A DNA stretch of 64,000 nucleotides from Thalassolituus hydrocarboniclasticus (GTDB taxonomy: Bacteria > Pseudomonadota > Gammaproteobacteria > Pseudomonadales > Oceanobacteraceae), in the NCBI RefSeq assembly GCF_025345565.1, contig NZ_CP054475.1, forward strand, positions 3,451,129-3,515,128, written 5' to 3'. How positions within the stretch are numbered: position 1 is the stretch's first letter; the number at the start of each line of letters is the position of its first letter. The position numbers and the translations under genes are program-made. This document shows positions 44,622 through 53,610 of the stretch, in pieces. Below the pieces are notes generated by a model that did not search any database, had not been told where the DNA came from, and saw only the letters and a program-made list of their open reading frames with translations.

Positions 44622-45338
44622 AAAAAAAGCCTCCGCAGAGCACTATTGTCCCGTAGTTTTTAATCAGCACCGTAGCTGACAAAAGCAGCATTTTTTAGCA
44701 TCCAGGCCCAGTGCCTCGCAGGGGAACTTATCCCCTTGCCGGCGGGCCGACCCCAGCTTTGCGCTTTCTGGGCCGAGATCCTTATTCACTCGGTTTTTAC
44801 TGACCACGCGTATATCGGCCATCCATGGCCACATACGCTTGTCTGGCATCCATGCCAGACAGATCGTAAAAATCATCATTCATTGCGGCGGCCCCAGAGG
44901 CGCGGAAAACTCTCACCGCAATGCCGCTTTTCAGATGAAACGTGTTCTTTTAAATATCATGTCTCATACTTGAAATACGGCTGAGCGGATTACTTAAACC
45001 GGCGATCGTGCGGCGCCAGACAACCAGATGATTCTGCGGCCTTCAGAGCAAAACCCTGCCCCGTAACGCTACAAATGTTTGGTGTTTTAAAGCGTCGTTC
45101 CGGGGCGAATTGTTTTGCGTGCCGCATAATCACAGTTGGCTGCCCTCTTTTTTCTAAGTCAGGCCGGACGCGCCGAAAAGAGAGGATCGTAAGGAGATAC
45201 CTCTCCTTGCAGGGGGCCAGGGGCTTGCCCCGGAAAGGCGTTTCAGATTGAAAAACAGTAGTTGATGAATGCTGCAGTTTGGAGTGACACAATGTCACTC
45301 CAAACTGTGGGACAGCAGTGCTCCGCAGAGGCTTTTTT
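44622..45338. repeat. Composite hairpin-rich dispersed repeat, block 3, with terminal inverted repeats
   Basis: Non-coding element of about 717 bp filling the gap between two genes. Imperfect 30-bp terminal inverted repeats (44623-44652 and 45309-45338; 26 of 30 match by my count) end in A7 on the left and T6 on the right, so each end reads as an outward terminator. Inside are arm P (about 44700-44930) and arm R in inverse orientation (about 45000-45240). P recurs in block 1 and R in block 2, both inverted. Hairpins include TCTGGCATCCATGCCAGA. Confidence 0.82.
45275..45307. repeat. Perfect 33-bp inverted repeat
   Basis: A 15-bp perfect stem (CAGTTTGGAGTGACA and its complement) with a 3-base loop CAA lies just inside the right end of block 3. 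No T tract follows directly, but the outward terminator half is 25 bases further on. Confidence 0.9.
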
Positions 45339-45350
45339 ACTTTCCGGAAA

Positions 45351-45821
45351 TCACTGTGAGTCAGCGTTTTCCAGTGGCTTAACCCACAGCACACCCACAT
45401 CCACTTTAATCACTTCGACCATAGTGCCTTTAGCAATGGGTTCGAAGCTTTTCAGTTTCCAGCGAATACCGGAATAGGCGTACTCGGTTTTACCGGCACC
45501 ATCGACGTCTTCCTCCAGCATAAATGGCTGGCGGGCAAAGTCGCTTCTGATGCTGTCTTTCTGTACTTTGTTCTGCATCCGTTGCAAGGGTTTCCACAGC
45601 GCCAGAGCCAGTACCGCTGTCAGAACAGTATTACTCCACAGCGCTGCGGTTGCGGTTGCAGGCAACAGATCCAGACTCATTGCAAAACCGGTAATCAGCA
45701 GCGATGCGCCGAAAAACAGCAGAATAAAGGTCGCAAAACCCAGTACCGCCACTTCAATAATCAGTGCGGCAATACCGGCGACCATCAGTGTCTGGGGAAG
45801 ATTCTGTTGCAGCAATTCCAT
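45351..45821 (-). CDS. NfeD family membrane protein
   Basis: A 156-residue protein with two hydrophobic regions near residues 12-55 and 60-80, then a C-terminal OB-fold-like domain (GIRWKLKSFEPIAKGTMVEVIKVDVGVLWV), the short NfeD1b form. It follows the SPFH gene by three bases; NfeD proteins and SPFH/stomatin proteins are partner families. Confidence 0.88.
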   Translation of the reverse strand: MELLQQNLPQTLMVAGIAALIIEVAVLGFATFILLFFGASLLITGFAMSLDLLPATATAALWSNTVLTAVLALALWKPLQRMQNKVQKDSIRSDFARQPFMLEEDVDGAGKTEYAYSGIRWKLKSFEPIAKGTMVEVIKVDVGVLWVKPLENADSQ

Positions 45822-45824
45822 AAT

Positions 45825-46766
45825 TTATTCCTTTTTATTATTCAGAGAATTGATGATTGCCATCGACTGAGCCACCAGCGAGCTGGCATCGGTACCTGCA
45901 TCCGGCAGCAGCACAACCGAGGATTCTTTGGCGATAGCCGCTTTGGCTTCAATCGCTTTGGTTGCCAGATCCAGCTGAATGGCTTTCTGACCTTCGGCGG
46001 TATTAGCCGCTTCACCGATCTTACGCAGCGCTTCGGCTTTTGCTTCAGCAACGGCCAGAATCGCCTGGGCTTCACCTTCGGCGTTTAATACCTGTTCGGC
46101 TTTATCGGCCTCTGCCGCCAGAACCTGAGCCTGTTTACGGCCTTCGGCAACGTTAATCGCTGCCTGACGGTCACCTTCAGATTCAAGAATCTGAGCACGC
46201 TTAACCCGTTCGGCTTTCATCTGCGCTTCCATCGATTCCATTACCGATTTAGGCGGCACAATATCTTTGATTTCGTAACGCAGTACCTGAATACCCCATG
46301 GCTCGGAGGCTTCGTTAATTGACGATACGATATTGGTGTTCAGCACGCTGCGTTCTTCGAAGGTGCGGTCGAGTTCCATTTTACCCAGTTCAGAACGCAT
46401 GGTGGTCTGTGCCAGCTGGGTAACCGCAAATACGTAATCATCCACACCGTAGGTGGCTTTATACGGATCGAGCACACGGAAATAGAGCACACCGTCTACC
46501 GACAGGGTGATGTTGTCTTTGGTGATGGCTGACTGGCTTGGTACATCGACGGCCTGTTCCTTCAGGCTGCGGTCGGAAGCTACACGGTCAACAAAAGGAA
46601 TGACAAAGTTCAGACCGGCTTCTTTGGTGCCCTGGTATTTACCAAAACGTTCAACCAGCCAGGCACGGTTCTGCGGTACGAAGATGATGCTTTTTTTCAG
46701 CACCACCAGAATAAAAATCAGCGCAAAGGCTTCGACCGAAAAGAGCTTACTCAGCAAATATTCCAT
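45825..46766 (-). CDS. qmcA: SPFH/band 7 membrane protein (QmcA/stomatin-like)
   Basis: A 313-residue membrane scaffold protein. A single N-terminal helix (VEAFALIFILVVL) precedes the band 7 domain (PQNRAWLVERFGKYQGTKEAGLNFVIPFVDRV). A long alanine/glutamate-rich coiled region follows (about 190-290). It is the first gene of the SPFH-NfeD pair. Relatives organise membrane microdomains and protect membrane proteases. Confidence 0.92.
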   Translation of the reverse strand: MEYLLSKLFSVEAFALIFILVVLKKSIIFVPQNRAWLVERFGKYQGTKEAGLNFVIPFVDRVASDRSLKEQAVDVPSQSAITKDNITLSVDGVLYFRVLDPYKATYGVDDYVFAVTQLAQTTMRSELGKMELDRTFEERSVLNTNIVSSINEASEPWGIQVLRYEIKDIVPPKSVMESMEAQMKAERVKRAQILESEGDRQAAINVAEGRKQAQVLAAEADKAEQVLNAEGEAQAILAVAEAKAEALRKIGEAANTAEGQKAIQLDLATKAIEAKAAIAKESSVVLLPDAGTDASSLVAQSMAIINSLNNKKE

Positions 46767-47064
46767 GAATAGTGTTTCCTTGTTGAATTAAAGGCCAGTT
46801 TAACACCAGCCCCTGACACGGCGCAGCAGCCATTGGCCTGATTTTACAATTCCATGCATAGGCTGCGACAGGGTTCGCAAAAGTGCTCAGGCATCTTGCT
46901 GATAAAGAACATTCTTTGAACATATCGGCACATGCAGTCAGATTACGGCACCTCAGCACCCGTTTGCGCCTGAATTCTGGCGTAATGTTCCCTTACCAAG
47001 GCGCACATCAGCCCGCACAATGGCCGCCAACCTGTCCCTTGTACCCATTACTCAGGAATACCCC

Positions 47065-47985
47065 ATGCTGATGAATTTCTGGCAGACCATGCAGAACGGT
47101 TTTAAAAGTGAAGTTGGCGCGGTTTCGCTGGAGGAAATGCTGGCACGCCACACCACAGCCGAATCTCAGTTTATTGAGCTGCAGGGGATGAACGTACATT
47201 ACCGTGATGTCTGTCGCTGTGCCGAACCGGAAAAAGCACCGGTGCTGATTCTGCTGCACGGTATTTTTTCGTCACTGCATACCTGGAATGACTGGACCGA
47301 TATTCTCAGCAAAGATTTCCGCGTTATCAGTATCGACAGCCCGAACTTTGGCCTCACCGGCGCACATCCGCGCGGCATGTTTAAACATATCTACAGCGAT
47401 TTTCTCAACGAATTTACCGACGCATTAGGCATTAAGCAGTGCTCATTGGCCGGTAATTCTCTGGGCGGCTGGATGAGCTGGGAGTTTGCCGGCCGTTATC
47501 CACACAAGGTTGATAAGGTTATTCTGCTCGACAGTGCCGGTTTCTTTTTTGTACCACCACCGGTATTGCTGAGTATGGGGCTGCCGTTAAGTGGCTGGAT
47601 GGCGTCGATGATGCCGGTGCCGCGCAAAGCCATGTATGCCACCATCCGCACCACTTACAGCAGGAAAGAACGCCTGAGCAAGCCGGTGATGGAACGCTAC
47701 TACGATCTGTTTATGCGCGCCGGTAACCGTGCAGCCGGGGCGGCGGTATTACGCTTTATCCGTAATCGCGCCGGTTTTGATACTGCGCCCCTGAAGAAGG
47801 TAACTCAGCCGGTATTGATTATGTGGGGCCGCAACGATGCCTGGATTCCGCTTGCTCACGCCGAGAAATTCGCCAAAGCCCTGCCTCAGGCGCGCACCAT
47901 TATTTATGATGATTGCGGTCATATGCCGATGGAAGAATTGCCGGCCGAAAGTGCCGCCGATGCGCTGGCTTTTTTAAAGCAATAA
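47065..47985 (+). CDS. Alpha/beta-fold hydrolase
   Basis: A 306-residue hydrolase. The oxyanion region is LILLHGIFSSLHTW, the nucleophile elbow is G-N-S-L-G-G, and Asp and His are in IMWGRNDAWIPL and DDCGHMPMEELP. Likely an esterase, lipase or C-C hydrolase; the substrate is undetermined. AGGA precedes the ATG at 47065; an upstream in-frame ATG at 47020 adds 15 residues without support. The 298-bp region before it shows no other gene. Confidence 0.85.
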   Translation: MLMNFWQTMQNGFKSEVGAVSLEEMLARHTTAESQFIELQGMNVHYRDVCRCAEPEKAPVLILLHGIFSSLHTWNDWTDILSKDFRVISIDSPNFGLTGAHPRGMFKHIYSDFLNEFTDALGIKQCSLAGNSLGGWMSWEFAGRYPHKVDKVILLDSAGFFFVPPPVLLSMGLPLSGWMASMMPVPRKAMYATIRTTYSRKERLSKPVMERYYDLFMRAGNRAAGAAVLRFIRNRAGFDTAPLKKVTQPVLIMWGRNDAWIPLAHAEKFAKALPQARTIIYDDCGHMPMEELPAESAADALAFLKQ

Positions 47986-47990
47986 AAATG

Positions 47991-48042
47991 ACCCGGGGCA
48001 CCTCTGAATTATGCATCTGAGTCATTCAGAGGTACACCGGGT
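47991..48042. terminator. Long hairpin between convergent genes
   Basis: ACCCGG and CACCTCTGAAT pair with ATTCAGAGGT and CCGGGT across a 14-base loop. It lies between the ends of the hydrolase and the convergent SnoaL-like gene. No strong T tract is seen. Confidence 0.6.
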
Positions 48043-48058
48043 AACGGGAGCAACGCGT

Positions 48059-48535
48059 TCAGCGCCCGTTACCTTTCATAAATAAGCGCAAATTTTTCAT
48101 CGCCATCGTCTGTACTTTATTCTTAAGCAGCGGCGTCCAGCCCAGTAATAAGCCCGGCAGTCCCAGCGCCTGACGGCTCCAGCTCCAGAAGTTAAAGCGA
48201 TCGTCGTGGCGGATTATTTTGCCGTCGCGAAATTCAAAGCTGGCATCGATTTTATTGTGCACCCGCCGGCCGGTCTGGCTGAAGGTGTACAGCGCCTCCC
48301 AGTGTGCCCTTATCCGGCCATTGTCTTCACTTACAGAAAAACTCAGCTGCATATCTTTGCCGCGCTCGCACAGCATCTGCCACATGGCGCCGATTTCTTC
48401 TGCGCCATTCAGCCTGAAAGCTTCATCGCGGAAGGTCGCCTGCGGGTGATAGCACTGCGCCATGGTCTGATAATCCTTTTGCTGAAAGGCGCGATAGAAG
48501 CGTTCGATCAATGCTTTGTTGCCGGATTCAGTCAT
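48059..48535 (-). CDS. SnoaL-like/NTF2-fold protein
   Basis: A 158-residue protein with the NTF2-like polyketide-cyclase fold: ALIERFYRAFQQKDYQTMAQCYHPQATFRDEAF at the N-terminus and KIDASFEFRDGKIIRHDDRFNFWSWSRQALG later. A fused C-terminal part (GLLLGWTPLLKNKVQTMAMKNLR) is typical of this subgroup. Function (isomerase, hydrolase or binding) is unknown. It is divergent from the GlxA-type regulator. Confidence 0.85.
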   Translation of the reverse strand: MTESGNKALIERFYRAFQQKDYQTMAQCYHPQATFRDEAFRLNGAEEIGAMWQMLCERGKDMQLSFSVSEDNGRIRAHWEALYTFSQTGRRVHNKIDASFEFRDGKIIRHDDRFNFWSWSRQALGLPGLLLGWTPLLKNKVQTMAMKNLRLFMKGNGR

Positions 48536-48606
48536 GTCCTGCTCCTGTTCTGATAATCAGCCTGATCATTCTGGCGCAATATCCGGTACGTCAGAAGGTG
48601 GCACAT

Positions 48607-49617
48607 ATGACCAACATGGTAGACAATCAGGTCATAACATCCGGAGATGCACCCATGCCGCGCTGCGTTATTCTCGCCCTTGATCACAGCCCCCTGTCAT
48701 CCGTTTCCGGGCCGCTGGAAATTCTGCTGCTGGGCGCGCGTCTGGCTGCCGCCCACGACTGGCAGATTGAGGTCGCGGCAGAAAACACAACGCAGATCCG
48801 TGGTCAGGGTGGTATCTGCCTGAGTGCCCATACCCGTCTGGCCGATGTCAGTCAGGCCGATTTACTGATCGTCGCCGCCATCGGTGATCCGCGTCTGCGC
48901 AGCGACGCCCTGCAGGCCAATACCCTGCAACAGATACACACTCTTCATCAGCGTGGCACCCGTATGGTGAGTATCTGCACCGGAGCTTTTGTGCTGGCAG
49001 CGGCGGGCATACTGGAAGGCAGACAGGCCACCAGCCACTGGGCGGTTAGCGACTGGCTGCAGCAGCAATTTCCCGCTGTGTTATGGCAGAGAAACTCCAT
49101 GCTGACCCACGACGGCAATATCAGCTGCTCCGGTGGAGCCAGCGCCTATCAGGATATGAGTCTGCAACTGGTGCGCGATTATTTTGGTGAAAGTGTCGCC
49201 CTGCAGGTGGCGCGTACGGTGCTGATTGATTCCGACCGCCACAGCCAGTTGCAGTACATCGGTTTTATGCCTGAGCGTCAGCATCAGGATGAACGTATTC
49301 TGGAAATTCAGGACTGGCTTGATCTGCATGGCTGTGAGCCTTTTAACCTCGCCGATCTGGCCGCGCAGATTCACCTCAGCGAGCGCCAGTTCAAACGCCG
49401 TTTTACCCAGGCCGTGCGGCAATCGCCGCTGGCCTATATTCAGGCTTTGCGTATGGAAAAAGCCCGCCAGGCGCTGAGCGGCAGCCGCCGTCAGGTTGAG
49501 CAGATTGCGCGCGAATGCGGTTACGACGATGTGCGTTTTTTCCGCGAACTGTTCCGCCGCAGCACAGGTCTGACACCACAGGCTTACCGGCAGAAATTTG
49601 CCCGTTGGCAGCCGTAA
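48607..49617 (+). CDS. GlxA-family transcriptional regulator (DJ-1/PfpI + AraC HTH)
   Basis: A 337-residue regulator. The N-terminal half is a DJ-1/PfpI amidase-like domain with the nucleophile-like Cys in MVSICTGAFVLAAAGILEG. The C-terminal AraC helix-turn-helix contains AAQIHLSERQFKRRFTQAV and ARECGYDDVRFFRELFRRSTGLTP. AAGGTGG precedes the ATG at 48607. Possible targets are the divergent SnoaL-like gene and itself. Confidence 0.9.
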   Translation: MTNMVDNQVITSGDAPMPRCVILALDHSPLSSVSGPLEILLLGARLAAAHDWQIEVAAENTTQIRGQGGICLSAHTRLADVSQADLLIVAAIGDPRLRSDALQANTLQQIHTLHQRGTRMVSICTGAFVLAAAGILEGRQATSHWAVSDWLQQQFPAVLWQRNSMLTHDGNISCSGGASAYQDMSLQLVRDYFGESVALQVARTVLIDSDRHSQLQYIGFMPERQHQDERILEIQDWLDLHGCEPFNLADLAAQIHLSERQFKRRFTQAVRQSPLAYIQALRMEKARQALSGSRRQVEQIARECGYDDVRFFRELFRRSTGLTPQAYRQKFARWQP

Positions 49618-49661
49618 TAACACCGGTCAGAATAGAAACAATCTACACGCGAAGGATCACC

Positions 49662-50006
49662 ATGAATAACACCACCACAGCCACAACCCTGCGCCAGCAA
49701 TTTATAGAGGAAGCCAAACAACGGTTGCTGACGATGTTTAACAACAGCAAACAGCGCATTAAAGCCAGCGATGCTGAGCGCTTCCGTTTGCAGGGATTTA
49801 TGCAGGCCGGTGTGTTTCTCGGATTAAGCAACAACAACGAGTTGCAGCAGTTAATGGAGGAGATGCACAAGCAGGTGTTTTCTATGAGTATCCGTGAGCG
49901 TCGTCTGCAGCAGGAAGCTGGCCGGATCAGCAATACCGTTGATTACAGCTTTTATGATGCTCCGGCGTTTAACCGGCAGACATCGGGTCTGCCCGATCCG
50001 GAGTAA
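49662..50006 (+). CDS. Small hypothetical protein, 114 aa
   Basis: A helical protein I cannot assign to a family. GAAGGA lies 6 bases before the ATG at 49662. It is rich in Asn, Gln and Glu, with a charged middle helix (QQLMEEMHKQVFSMSIRERRLQQ). It begins 45 bases after the regulator stop, so it may be in the same transcript. Confidence 0.55.
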   Translation: MNNTTTATTLRQQFIEEAKQRLLTMFNNSKQRIKASDAERFRLQGFMQAGVFLGLSNNNELQQLMEEMHKQVFSMSIRERRLQQEAGRISNTVDYSFYDAPAFNRQTSGLPDPE

Positions 50007-50041
50007 CAACCATAGCGAACGGGCAAAAACGAGCGCTGAAT

Positions 50042-50211
50042 TCTCATTCCCAAGCTCCGCGTGGGAATGCAGCTCCGTCAGCAAAGGCTACCACGCAGAG
50101 CGTGGGAGCCAGGTGTTCAGGAATATTCACTGATCTTATTCTCGTTCCCAAGCTCCGCGTGGGAATGCAGCTGCGCCAGCAAGGACTACCACGCAGAGCG
50201 TGGGAGCCAGA
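50042..50211. repeat. Two copies of the palindromic dispersed repeat
   Basis: Copies at 50042-50112 and 50141-50211 each hold two palindromes: CATTCCCAAGCTCCGCGTGG side and CCACGCAGAGCGTGG side. These are inverted relative to the copies at 23.96-24.21 kb. They recall REP/BIME-type elements; no RAYT transposase is in the window. Confidence 0.9.
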
Positions 50212-50234
50212 TGCAATGCCATAAAACACAGCAT

Positions 50235-50265
50235 AAAAAAACGGGAGCCGCAGCTCCCGTTTTTA
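50235..50265. terminator. Bidirectional intrinsic terminator
   Basis: An 8-bp stem (ACGGGAGC / GCTCCCGT, loop CGCA) is flanked by six A on the left and five T on the right. It terminates the minus-strand peptidase-like gene and any transcript from the left. Confidence 0.88.
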
Positions 50266-50278
50266 TAGCAGAGTTAAA

Positions 50279-53200
50279 TCACTGACCGTTGGCCGTCGCA
50301 TGCCAGCGCTGATTCGCACCGCCATGTACGCCATACATAATCAGCGTTGAGGTATTACCACCGGAAACGTCCAGCACCTGGTTGCTGTCGATGCGTGAGC
50401 GCAACAGTTTGCCGGCATAATTAAACTGCTGAGCCGGGTTATTGGCATCACAGTCGGCCAGCTGCAGTAAGGTATGGTCGTAGATCAGACCCTCCGGCAC
50501 TTCCAGACACTTGGCTCCGGCCACGCCGCTGACCATCAGACCGGTAGCCGTATCAAAACGCCACAGCTGATTGGCACTGGTGTTACAGGCTTCCATCGCC
50601 ACCAGCGCACCGGTATGACTGCCACCGGTGGCGCTGATGCACTGGCCGGTGGATTCGCTGCGGTATTGTGCATAACGGTTTTCCGCCGACATTAAGCGCA
50701 GTTCCCACTGCTGGTTGGCACCACCGTGATAACTCCACTGGCCAACGTTAGCGTCATTACCTGTACCGAAAGCATCGGCCACGATATTGCTGTTGTGCTT
50801 GCTGGCCAGCTTGTTACCGCTGTAGGTCCAGCGCAGGTTGTCGGAATCCACACAATCCCAGATCACCACACCGCCGTCGTTATAGGCCTGACCGCGGTTA
50901 TCCAGACACTTATCCGGATTCGCCTTGTTGCGGAACATCTGATTGGCGGCATCATAACGCCACTTCTGATCCTGCGAGGTCAGCTTACAATCCCACAGCT
51001 GCACATTGCTGCCGTTGCTGAGCTGGTCATCATTGCCGGGAATATCCATACAGCGGCCGCTGGCGCGGTTAACGATGGAGAACCAGTTTTCATCGGAGCT
51101 GGAATACTTCGGTGAATCATTGGCAATCGCCCGCTCCCACATCTGCAGATAGGCTTCCGCCGAGTTCATCACCGACTCATAAATGCGTGAGTTGGAATGG
51201 GTGCGGATATCCTGAATATGGTCAGCCACCAGACCATAATGGGCCAGGCCTTCGTTATTCAGGTCAAAGATGCGGTTACCGGTTTTCTGTTTATCGATCA
51301 CCACACCGGCTTCGGTTTCAAACGGATAAATCAGCGGATCGGTATCGGTGTTATCACGCGGATAAGCCTGTGAGCCAATGCCACCCATATCGGTAGCGAA
51401 CGGCACGCCGACCAGATAGCCGGTTGGCTCAATCAGGTCGATAAATTCGCCGATGCTCCAGTTCAGGCTGTTGGCGCTGCTGTTATACGGCGACATCATA
51501 CCGCCGGCACGGGCGATGCGTTCGTGTACTTCGTGAGCCGCCCCATCCGGTTTGCGGTGCATATGGCTGTGGCCGGAAATCACGCCGGAATAATTACGCG
51601 ACTCGACAATATCCATAATGGCGCGCGCGCTCTTAACCGAGGTGTGATCAATTTCGATGATCATGCCTTTATCGATCATACGCTGCACCAGGTACTCACC
51701 ATTGGCGCTCAGTCCATGCTGGTTGCAGTGACGACGGCTTTCATCGTATTGCGGATTGAGGCCGACACCGGCAAGAATATCCTTGATCACCGGCACGGTG
51801 CCCAGCAGCGGGAAACCACTGGTCATGCGCGAGCCATCGGTTCCGGCATCACAGACTTCGGTTTCAAAGAAACGGCCAGCCGACAGCCACTGACCGACGT
51901 TGATAAAGCCATCTTCCATACGTGTACCACCGAGCTGGTTGTCAAAACGGTGGACCGGGAACAGCGCGCGCACGCCGGCGTCGTACACTTCCTGCAGCTG
52001 ACGTTCGATGCTTTCTTTGCTGCAGCCGTCTTTCAGACCGCAGTTAAACAATTCAGACGCTTCAATGCCCATCAGCACCGCCAGCTTGCCATCGGCAATG
52101 ACTTTGCGGGCTTCCTGCGGGGTTTTTACCAGACGGAAGAAACCTTTGCCCGGCCCGCCCTGCTGCGCATCGATATAATCCTGCATCTGCTGCAGACGAC
52201 GGATCTGCAGATGGATACTGGCCATGGTGTTGCAGTTATTGGGGTTGATCCAGCTGCCCGGGTTAACGGTTTTCTGCACATTACACAGAACCTCGTTTTC
52301 CACCAGATGGCTGACCATCATCTGCAGACCACCTTTGTGCGCCCGCTCGATCCACTTGTAGTAGTACTGCATATGCGACACCTGCTTACGGTTCGGCCAG
52401 AACGGGAAATCCGGCCAGCCGCGGGTATCGTAGCGGTGGTTTACATCGTCATAACCCATCAGGTTGCCGATGATATCGAGGGAACCAGAAGGACCATGAA
52501 TTTCGGCGCTGTCACGCAGTGCGGTTTCAATCCCCCAGCGATGGAAAGGCTCACCGTGCAGGAACTTGCCGCCCATGAACTCATAGGACGAGATATGGGT
52601 ATGCGGGTCGATAGCACCACGGACAGGCTCACTCACATCGCCTTTCGGTACTTCACCCACAGTGTTCAGCTCAGCTTCCGGGAATGGCTTACAGTCGCTT
52701 TTCGGCACCAGATTAAATTCGGTTTCCGAACCGGCGTTGGTCGGATTGAGAATATCAATCACGTACAGACCGCCATCGGCATAATGACCGGTGCTGCCGT
52801 AGTTATGGCGCAGTATTTTGGCCAGCTTAGGGCCATAAAAACTGAAGCGGTAGCCGCCGTTATCCTGGCTATGAGCGGTGATTTTGAACTCGGCAAATTC
52901 ACCGGCATAACGTCCGGCCGAAATTTCATTCGGCAGATGGGTTGCCAGATAACGGCCGTCTTTATCCGTCAGCATATAGTGGAAAAACGATGTCGGTTTA
53001 AAGTAGAAGCTGGCCGCTGAATCCAGATCGGTCGCTTTTAATTGCCAGCCGAGGCCATTATCAATAGCACCGCCTTTGGTATAGCGGTTCATATACTTGC
53101 CGTTGGCCGGTGACTGAATGGCATAACAACCCTGGGCCAGTTCATGTACCGCCATTTCGGCGTTCTGACGTTCCTCCACCGGGGCCGGTGCAGGAGGTGG

Positions 53201-53311
53201 TTGCGAGAAAGCAGCAGCCTGCTGTGCATAAAACAGCGTACTGCCAAATAATGCTGCACCACCGACCACTGAGGTCAGCAGCCAGCGCTGCGTATGTGCT
53301 GAGTTTTTCAT
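50279..53311 (-). CDS. Secreted M19-like dipeptidase/amidohydrolase with ricin-type lectin repeats
   Basis: A 1010-residue exported protein with signal peptide to about residue 34. An N-terminal beta-rich domain (about 45-200) precedes a metallohydrolase domain. Motifs there include AIDPHTHIS, LMGIEASELFNCG, GMIIEIDHTSVKSARAIM and VISGHSHMHR, which recall the renal-dipeptidase (M19)/amidohydrolase ligands. The C-terminal ~300 residues contain repeated Q-x-W-like motifs (QDQKWRY, NLRWTY, NQQWEL, NQLWRFD, NQRWHA), giving about two ricin-type beta-trefoils. It is probably a cell-surface or secreted enzyme acting on a glycosylated substrate. The AraC-like regulatory context is absent. Substrate unknown. 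Confidence 0.78.
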   Translation of the reverse strand: MKNSAHTQRWLLTSVVGGAALFGSTLFYAQQAAAFSQPPPAPAPVEERQNAEMAVHELAQGCYAIQSPANGKYMNRYTKGGAIDNGLGWQLKATDLDSAASFYFKPTSFFHYMLTDKDGRYLATHLPNEISAGRYAGEFAEFKITAHSQDNGGYRFSFYGPKLAKILRHNYGSTGHYADGGLYVIDILNPTNAGSETEFNLVPKSDCKPFPEAELNTVGEVPKGDVSEPVRGAIDPHTHISSYEFMGGKFLHGEPFHRWGIETALRDSAEIHGPSGSLDIIGNLMGYDDVNHRYDTRGWPDFPFWPNRKQVSHMQYYYKWIERAHKGGLQMMVSHLVENEVLCNVQKTVNPGSWINPNNCNTMASIHLQIRRLQQMQDYIDAQQGGPGKGFFRLVKTPQEARKVIADGKLAVLMGIEASELFNCGLKDGCSKESIERQLQEVYDAGVRALFPVHRFDNQLGGTRMEDGFINVGQWLSAGRFFETEVCDAGTDGSRMTSGFPLLGTVPVIKDILAGVGLNPQYDESRRHCNQHGLSANGEYLVQRMIDKGMIIEIDHTSVKSARAIMDIVESRNYSGVISGHSHMHRKPDGAAHEVHERIARAGGMMSPYNSSANSLNWSIGEFIDLIEPTGYLVGVPFATDMGGIGSQAYPRDNTDTDPLIYPFETEAGVVIDKQKTGNRIFDLNNEGLAHYGLVADHIQDIRTHSNSRIYESVMNSAEAYLQMWERAIANDSPKYSSSDENWFSIVNRASGRCMDIPGNDDQLSNGSNVQLWDCKLTSQDQKWRYDAANQMFRNKANPDKCLDNRGQAYNDGGVVIWDCVDSDNLRWTYSGNKLASKHNSNIVADAFGTGNDANVGQWSYHGGANQQWELRLMSAENRYAQYRSESTGQCISATGGSHTGALVAMEACNTSANQLWRFDTATGLMVSGVAGAKCLEVPEGLIYDHTLLQLADCDANNPAQQFNYAGKLLRSRIDSNQVLDVSGGNTSTLIMYGVHGGANQRWHATANGQ

Positions 53312-53610
53312 TATTATGTGTCCATGCGAACCGGCAGCAGCAAAATCCTGCTGCCGAATAAAGTTCCGCTACGGCTGGCGACTGACTCCTCTCCCTGCCT
53401 GCCATAAACGGGCCGTTTGCAGCATGGTTGCGGAGTTCAGATTCAACCTATGGCAATACGCGCCGCACACTGTGCAAAACCTCGATTGCAGGAAACGATA
53501 AGACGAATTACGACGGGGATGATCACCGTTCGGGACGGCCTGGACACTAATAAGTACTTTATTATTTAAACCACCAGCGCCTGACTTATGACGCCAGACA
53601 GCCGGCGGTT
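53312..53610. other. Intergenic region between phoD and the M19-like gene
   Basis: A 299-bp region. A 9-bp hairpin (CGGCAGCAG / CTGCTGCCG, 53332-53356) lies in the leader of the M19-like gene. The phoD stop overlaps a 9-bp hairpin at 53602-53621 (CCGGCGGTT / AACCGCCGG) without a T tract. No gene is seen. Confidence 0.5.

Noticed and set aside
51524-53020. 498-codon plus-strand frame opposite the M19-like gene
   Set aside because: Antisense shadow of a clearly coding gene with recognisable motifs on the other strand.
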